A stretch of DNA of 64,000 nt. Source: CAVZZG01 sp963779685 (lineage in GTDB: Bacteria; Actinomycetota; Thermoleophilia; Gaiellales; F1-60-MAGs149). Under the pieces are notes generated by a model. It saw only the letters and a program-made list of their open reading frames with translations, did not search any database and was not told where the DNA came from. The stretch is from NCBI GenBank assembly GCA_963779685.1, contig CAVZZG010000003.1, forward strand, positions 2,294,001 to 2,358,000. The letters are read 5' to 3'. Of this stretch, positions 59,684-64,000 are shown piece by piece; within the stretch, counting starts at the first letter, position 1; each line of letters opens with the position of its first letter. Both the position numbers and the translations under genes were made by a program.

Positions 59684-61847
59684 TCACCCCTGCCCTTTGC
59701 AGACCATGGAACCCGACGCCACCGTCGTGTTCGAGGCATCGAGTACGGACAGGGTCAGGGTTCCGTACACGTCCCTGGTCTTGACGGTGATGGACTGTCC
59801 CGCCTTGATCTGGAACGTGTGCTGGGCGATGGCGTGCCGCGTTCGTGGTCGCGTCCGATCGATGCGCCAGGTGAACGGGACCGTCATGTCGCCACCGACA
59901 TCGGTGATCGTGAACACCCCGGCTGCATGCTTGCCGCAGCTGCCGCCGACCGTGAAGGACGGAGGTGGCGGCGGCGGCGGGTTGCAGACCATGGAACCCG
60001 ACGCGACGACCGTGTTCGCGAGATCCAGCACGTCCAACGTCAGCGTCCCGAAGAGGCCGGCCGTGTTGATGTTGAACGTCTGGCCGGCGGTCAGCTTGAA
60101 CGTGTTCTGCGCGATCTGCGTCCCGTTCAGGCTGATGCGCCACGTGAACGCGTCCTTCATGTCGCCACCGGTATCGGTGATCGTCATCGTGCCCGTTCGC
60201 GCTCGCGTCACAGCTCGCGTCGACGGTGAACGCGGGTGGCGGAGGCGGGGGGCAGAACATCGAGCCCGACGCGACGACCGCGTTCGACCGATCCAGCACG
60301 TCCAACGTCAGCGTCCCGAACAGGCCGGCCGTGTTGATGTTGAACGTCTGGCCGGCAGTCAACTGGAACGTGTTCTGCGCGATCTGCGTCCCGTTCAGGC
60401 TGATGCGCCACGTGAACGGGTCCGTCATGTCGCCACCGATATCGGTGATCGTCATCGTGCCCATCGCGCTCGCGTCACAACTCGCGTCCACGGTGAACGC
60501 CGGCGGCGAACAGAACATGGAACCCGACGCGACGACCGTGTTCGTGAGATCCAGCACGTCCAACGTCAGCGTCCCGAAGAGGCCGGCCGTGTTGATGTTG
60601 AACGTCTGGCCGGCGGTCAGCTTGAACGTGTTCTGCGCGATCTGCGTCCCGTTCAGGCTGATGCGCCACGTGAACGCGTCCTTCATGTCACCACCGATAT
60701 CGGTGATCGTCATCACGCCGACTGCGTGCGCATTACAGCTCGCATCGACCGTGAACGCAGGCGGCGGAGGCGGCGGGCAGTACATCGAACCCGACGCGAC
60801 GACCGTGCTCGTGAGATCCAGCACGTCCAACGTCAGCGTCCCGAACAGGCCGGCCGTGTTGATGTTGAACGTCTGGCCGGCAGTCAGCTTGAACGTGTTC
60901 TGCGCGATCTGCGTCCCGTTCAGGCTGATGCGCCACGTGAACGCGTCCTTCATGTCACCACCGATATCGGTGATCGTCATCGTGCCCTTCGCGCTCGCGT
61001 CACAGCTCGCGTCGACGGTGAACGCAGGTGGCGGAGGCGGCGGGCAGAACATCGAACCCGACGCGACCACGGTGCTCGTGAGATCCAGCACGTCCAACGT
61101 CAGCGTCCCGAACAGGCCGGCCGTGTTGATGTTGAACGTCTGGCCGGCAGTCAACTGGAACGTGTTCTGCGCGATCTGCGTCCCGTTCAGGCTGATGCGC
61201 CACGTGAACGGGTCCGTCATGTCGCCACCGATATCGGTGATCGTCATCGTGCCCATCGCGCTCGCGTCACAACTCGCGTCCACGGTGAAGGACGGGACCG
61301 TGGCGAGTGCGGCGGCTGCCGGGGCAGCACCGTTGGTCGGAACCGGAGGCATCGTGGGTCCGACGCTCGTGGTGATCGAACCTCCGCCGGCGTAAGGCAC
61401 CGGAGTTCCGGCGACCCGGGACCCGGCGTTGGCCGGCGGCGCGCTCGTCGTGATCGTTCCCGAGCCGCCACCAGCGGTTGGTACCGGAGTACCGGGGATC
61501 TGGGGGCCAGCAGCGGCCGGCGACATGCCCGTGGTGATGGTTCCCGAGCCGCCACCAGAGGTTGGCACCGGAGTACCGGCGATCTGGGGACCAGCAGCGG
61601 CCGGCGAGGTACTCGTGGTGATGGCTGCCGAGCCTGGGGCGGCGAGTCGCGCCGGCGTTCGAGCTGCGCTACCCGACGCGCCCGGGCCCCCTGCCGTGAT
61701 GGTGCCCGTGCCGTTGGCGGTATGGACCGGGATCGTCACCTGGGCGAAGGCGATCGATGAGGTCAGCACCAGGCCGGCAAAGATGCCGAAGCCGACACCG
61801 AGCCTGAAGCCCGCGAACGACGCCGCGGCCCGCCAGATCTTGCCCAT
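59684..61847 (-). CDS. Secreted protein with five near-identical 89-residue repeats, frame broken near 60196
   Basis: Start ATG 61847. A signal peptide (GFGIFAGLVLTSSIAFAQ) is followed by three 28-residue Gly/Thr/Pro spacers (AGTPVP-containing) and then five almost identical units. Each unit has ASCDASA, GTMTITDIGGDM, FTWRISLNGTQIAQNTF, LTAGQTFNINTAGLFG and SGSMFC, ending in a Pro run. A sixth, diverged unit ends the protein. One Cys lies near each end of a unit, suggesting a disulfide. One extra base at ~60196 breaks the frame in the fifth unit; corrected length is 720 residues. Function is unknown; a surface stalk or adhesin is plausible. Confidence 0.8.
59960..61290. repeat. Tandem array of five near-identical ~267-bp coding repeats
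   Basis: The marker GATCCAGCACGTCC occurs at about 60022, 60290, 60548, 60815 and 61082, giving steps of 268, 258, 267 and 267 bp. The 258-bp unit lacks three proline codons. The 268-bp step contains the extra base that breaks the frame. Identity between units is high enough to indicate recent duplication or gene conversion. Confidence 0.85.
61396..61580. repeat. Three 84-bp coding repeats (spacer region)
   Basis: Copies of a GGYACCGGAGTNCCGG-like block start at 61396, 61480 and 61564, exactly 84 bp (28 codons) apart. They encode the AGTPVP / GGGSGTITT spacers of the repeat protein. Confidence 0.65.
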
Positions 61848-62030
61848 ATCCGTTGATCCCCCGTCGCTGGTCGGAATCGTCGTGGCTAGGCGAGCGAGTC
61901 TAGCAAGGCCGGGCGGCGTGCGCTGGCCCGCCGGGTCGACGGAAGCATTCGTGGGATTCCGGCAGGGTCGGCGCGGGACTACCCCGTTGGGAGGACAGAT
62001 CGATGCCGTCCGACTCGTCACGGTTAGTGC

Positions 62031-63459
62031 GTGGAGTTGAGTCGCTTCGAGGCCAGCGCCGACGGGTGGAGCCGGTTGGCGGCGAAGGCGCCGCGTGCCC
62101 ACCGCATGCTGCTGCGGTGTGCGCTGCTCGCTACCGCCTGCTCCGTGCTCGCAGTATCGGCCTGGCTCGTCATGGCCGCCGGTTCCATCGCGGGGTGGCT
62201 GGGCCTATCTCCCACGCACACGCTGGTCGCGCAGGCGGTCGTCGTCCTGTACCTGCTCTGGTCGCTGGCGGCGCGGATCGATCGACCCGCGGGTGTGCGC
62301 ATCGGCCGAGCCGCCGCGCCTGCGCTCTTCGACCTGATCGACCGGTGTCGCGAGGAGCTCGGCGCCGGGCCGGTGGATGCCGTCCACGTCTCGAGCGAGT
62401 TCGGCGTCCGCGCCGTGCAGATTCCGGCGCTCGGGCCCTACGGCCCGGCGCGGACGCACCTCGTGCTCGGGCTTCCGGTGCTGATGGCACTGGCGCCCGC
62501 GCAGCTGGAGATGCCTCGTCGCTCACGAGCTCGCCCACCTCGCCGGCGGGCGCCGCAGCGTCGGCCTCCGGGCATACCGCATTCAGGCCACCTGGCTGGC
62601 GTTCGCCGGGACGCTGTCGCGGCGCCGTCCTCGCAGCGCATGGCCGTTCATCGCCTTCCTCGACTGGTACCTGCCGCGCCTCCGGGCGATGGCGCTTCCA
62701 GTGATGCGGGAGCTCGAGCGCGACACCGATCTGATGGCTGCCGCGACCTCCGGCAGCGCGGAGGCGGCCAACGTTCTGATCACGGCCCAGCTCACGGCTC
62801 GCTACGTCGACGAGCAGATCGCTCCCGCCTCCTGCCAGGAGCTGCGCGAGGCTCTGCCCGCACCGCGGCAGGTCCTGCGTGAGGGGCTCGCGCTCGAGCT
62901 GCTGGTCGCCGGCGATCCGTATGATCCGCGTCCGTCGACCGCGGAGCGGCTCGCTGCTACCGGTGTCCTCGCCGACGCGATCCCGCGCGAGCCACCGGCA
63001 CCTGGCGAGACGGCCGCGGTCGTCCTGCTTCGGGACGTCCTCGACGGGATCGGCGAGGTTCTCGACGGCGAGCTTCGCGAGGCTCGGGGGCCGCGCCGCG
63101 AGACGGGCGACGAGCACACCGCGGAACTACAGCGACGCAGGCGCGACCTCGAGTCCCTCCAGGGGTGGCTGCCGATTCCTCAGATGATGGAGCTCGTCGA
63201 CCTCACCGCGCGACTTGATGGCCCGGAGCACGCGATCGTGCTCCTCCGGGACCTCGTCACCGAGCACCCAGACGAGGCCGTGGCGCGCTATGCCCTGGGC
63301 GCATCGCTCCTCGACTCCGGGGACGCCGAAGGCCTCGAGCACCTCCAGGCCATCGCCCACCTGCCGGACGAGACCGGCGAGCTCGCGCGGGTGCGCCTGC
63401 TCGAGGAGCGACGCACGCCTGCGCGGCGCGGCTCGCTGTTCGGCCGCGCCGGGCGATAG
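62031..63459 (+). CDS. M48-family membrane metalloprotease, frame broken just before the HExxH motif
   Basis: GTG start at 62031. There are two membrane segments near the N-terminus (LLATACSVLAVSAWLVMAAGS; LVAQAVVVLYLLWSL). The frame breaks after AQLEM at 62514, where removing one C puts the sequence in the frame LVAHELAHLAGGRRS, the zinc-binding HExxH of M48 peptidases. It then continues WPFIAFLDWYLPRLRAM and RELERDTDLMAA, with a candidate third ligand. The C-terminus has a TPR-like helical part (EHAIVLLRDLVTEHPDEAVARYALGASLL). Corrected length is 475 residues. Such proteases act at the membrane in protein quality control. Confidence 0.8.
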
Positions 63460-63478
63460 GCGGACTCCAGGCCGGCCG

Positions 63479-64000
63479 CTACTCGATCAGGCTGACCGCG
63501 TCGAACCAGACGGTGCCCTCGGCCTTGGCATAGGTGAATCGGATCACGGCCTTGGTGAAGGCGGAGGTCGCGTTGAAGGTGAGCGTCTTGTTCTGGAACG
63601 ACCGGTAGGTGCCGGTCTTGCAGGAGACGGTCTTCGTCAGCTTCAGCGCGGTGCCGTTGTAGAGCAGCACCTGCGCCCGGCAGGTGCCCGCCTTCGGGAT
63701 CGACGCGCCCCGCGCCCAGAAGCCGAACGTGAACCGGTCGCCGGCTACCCCGGCTAGCGCGACCGTTTGCGTCAGGGTCTTGGTCTTCTTGCGGGCGCCG
63801 GTGATCCTGACCGAGGCCGCGCCGTCCTTGTGGAACTTCGTGTCCTTGCCGTCGGTGGCCGCGAAGTGACCCTTGACCCAGCCCTTCGGGGCCTTCGACC
63901 TGCCGCTGTAGACATCCAAGCCGCCGTTGGTGACGCGGTCGACCCTGGTGTAGGGCGCCTCGTAGGCTCCCACGTCGCAGTGCACGTGCTGCGGCCGCGC
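63479..64000 (-). CDS. C-terminal part of a surface protein (beta-helix end plus carbohydrate-binding-like domain)
   Basis: Only the last ~173 codons are in the window; the gene continues past 64000. The visible part begins HCDVGAYEAP, the typical end of a right-handed beta-helix/choice-of-anchor Q surface domain. A ~140-residue domain follows (DGAASVRITGARKKTKTLTQ, FTFGFWARGASI, VSCKTGTYRSFQNKTLTF, EGTVWFDAVSLIE) resembling carbohydrate-binding jelly-roll modules. The protein is probably secreted; function unknown. The stop codon (TAG) is at 63479-63481. Confidence 0.75.
   Translation of the reverse strand, partial: ARPQHVHCDVGAYEAPYTRVDRVTNGGLDVYSGRSKAPKGWVKGHFAATDGKDTKFHKDGAASVRITGARKKTKTLTQTVALAGVAGDRFTFGFWARGASIPKAGTCRAQVLLYNGTALKLTKTVSCKTGTYRSFQNKTLTFNATSAFTKAVIRFTYAKAEGTVWFDAVSLIE

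Noticed and set aside
59960..61290. Possible CRISPR array, because of regular repeats
   Set aside because: Units are ~267 bp, contiguous and coding, with no unique spacers and no cas genes in the window.
59511..61760. Long plus-strand open frame across the repeat region
   Set aside because: It repeats with the same period as the minus-strand gene and shows no signal peptide or domain. The minus strand has a signal peptide and coherent repeats.
10771..62515. Programmed +1 frameshifting as an explanation for the frame breaks
   Set aside because: The genes are unrelated, the sites share no slippery motif, and one gene has four breaks. Surplus bases are simpler.
1..64000. tRNA or rRNA genes
   Set aside because: No TPsiC-arm-like GGTTCGA block with a matching acceptor stem, and no rRNA-like conserved stretch, was found on reading either strand.
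1..64000. Insertion sequences, prophage or integrative element
   Set aside because: No transposase, integrase, phage structural gene or flanking long direct repeats were seen. Composition is uniformly high GC.

Overview
This window is GC-rich, gene-dense chromosomal DNA from an actinobacterium. The most likely class is Thermoleophilia (Solirubrobacterales or relatives). The clues are: several very large class III cyclase/AAA ATPase and LuxR/ATPase regulators; a secreted protein with the SVGTxQLK-type N-terminus common in that group; an F420-type split-barrel oxidoreductase; META, PASTA, PKD and sortilin-like extracytoplasmic domains; and many genes that seem to be read from leaderless transcripts (a TANNNT or GATACT box 6-8 nt before the start codon). 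The lineage is inferred from protein style. No rRNA, tRNA, CRISPR array, transposase or prophage gene was seen.

Layout. 0-5 kb: end of a ROK kinase gene, a bicupin, a DUF5661 protein, a Tat-type secreted GVxG-repeat protein and a kinase-less PASTA membrane protein. 4.8-13.5 kb: catabolic enzymes (DadA-like oxidase, SMP-30 lactonase, then a PhyH / Rieske / 4Fe-4S / alpha-beta hydrolase operon) around a secreted sortilin-like propeller. 13.5-20.7 kb: HtrA protease, metallophosphoesterase, DUF899, the DUF2182/DUF1326 pair, aldehyde dehydrogenase, pterin carbinolamine dehydratase and an F420-type oxidoreductase. The only gene-free stretch over 300 bp lies here and carries a short dispersed repeat. 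20.8-26.5 kb: lytic transglycosylase, a secreted PKD/PASTA protein, an HSL-type esterase and a LamG-like protein. 26.5-29.8 kb: a TetR repressor divergent from an orphan LanB-type (lantibiotic dehydratase N-domain) protein, then a GNAT-like protein. 29.9-39.2 kb: split-barrel proteins, cupin, then a cyclase-ATPase overlapping a receptor kinase whose outside part is a beta-propeller plus a substrate-binding domain. 39.2-49.9 kb: GyrI-like protein, BBE oxidase, LuxR regulator, lipoproteins, homocysteine methyltransferase and a YdcF protein. 50-64 kb: a glycosyltransferase, vanadium haloperoxidase, two more giant ATPase regulators, a secreted protein of near-identical 89-residue repeats, an M48 protease and the end of a surface protein.

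Two cross-cutting observations matter for any reader. First, seven genes carry reading-frame breaks, ten in total, and every one is repaired by removing one base. This points to one-base insertions, most simply sequence error, and in the repeat protein the 267-bp repeat period becomes 268 bp exactly where the frame breaks. Second, many starts (including two TTG starts) fit leaderless initiation. The best candidates for new biology are the TetR-controlled orphan LanB-like protein and the kinase / beta-propeller / substrate-binding-protein fusion.
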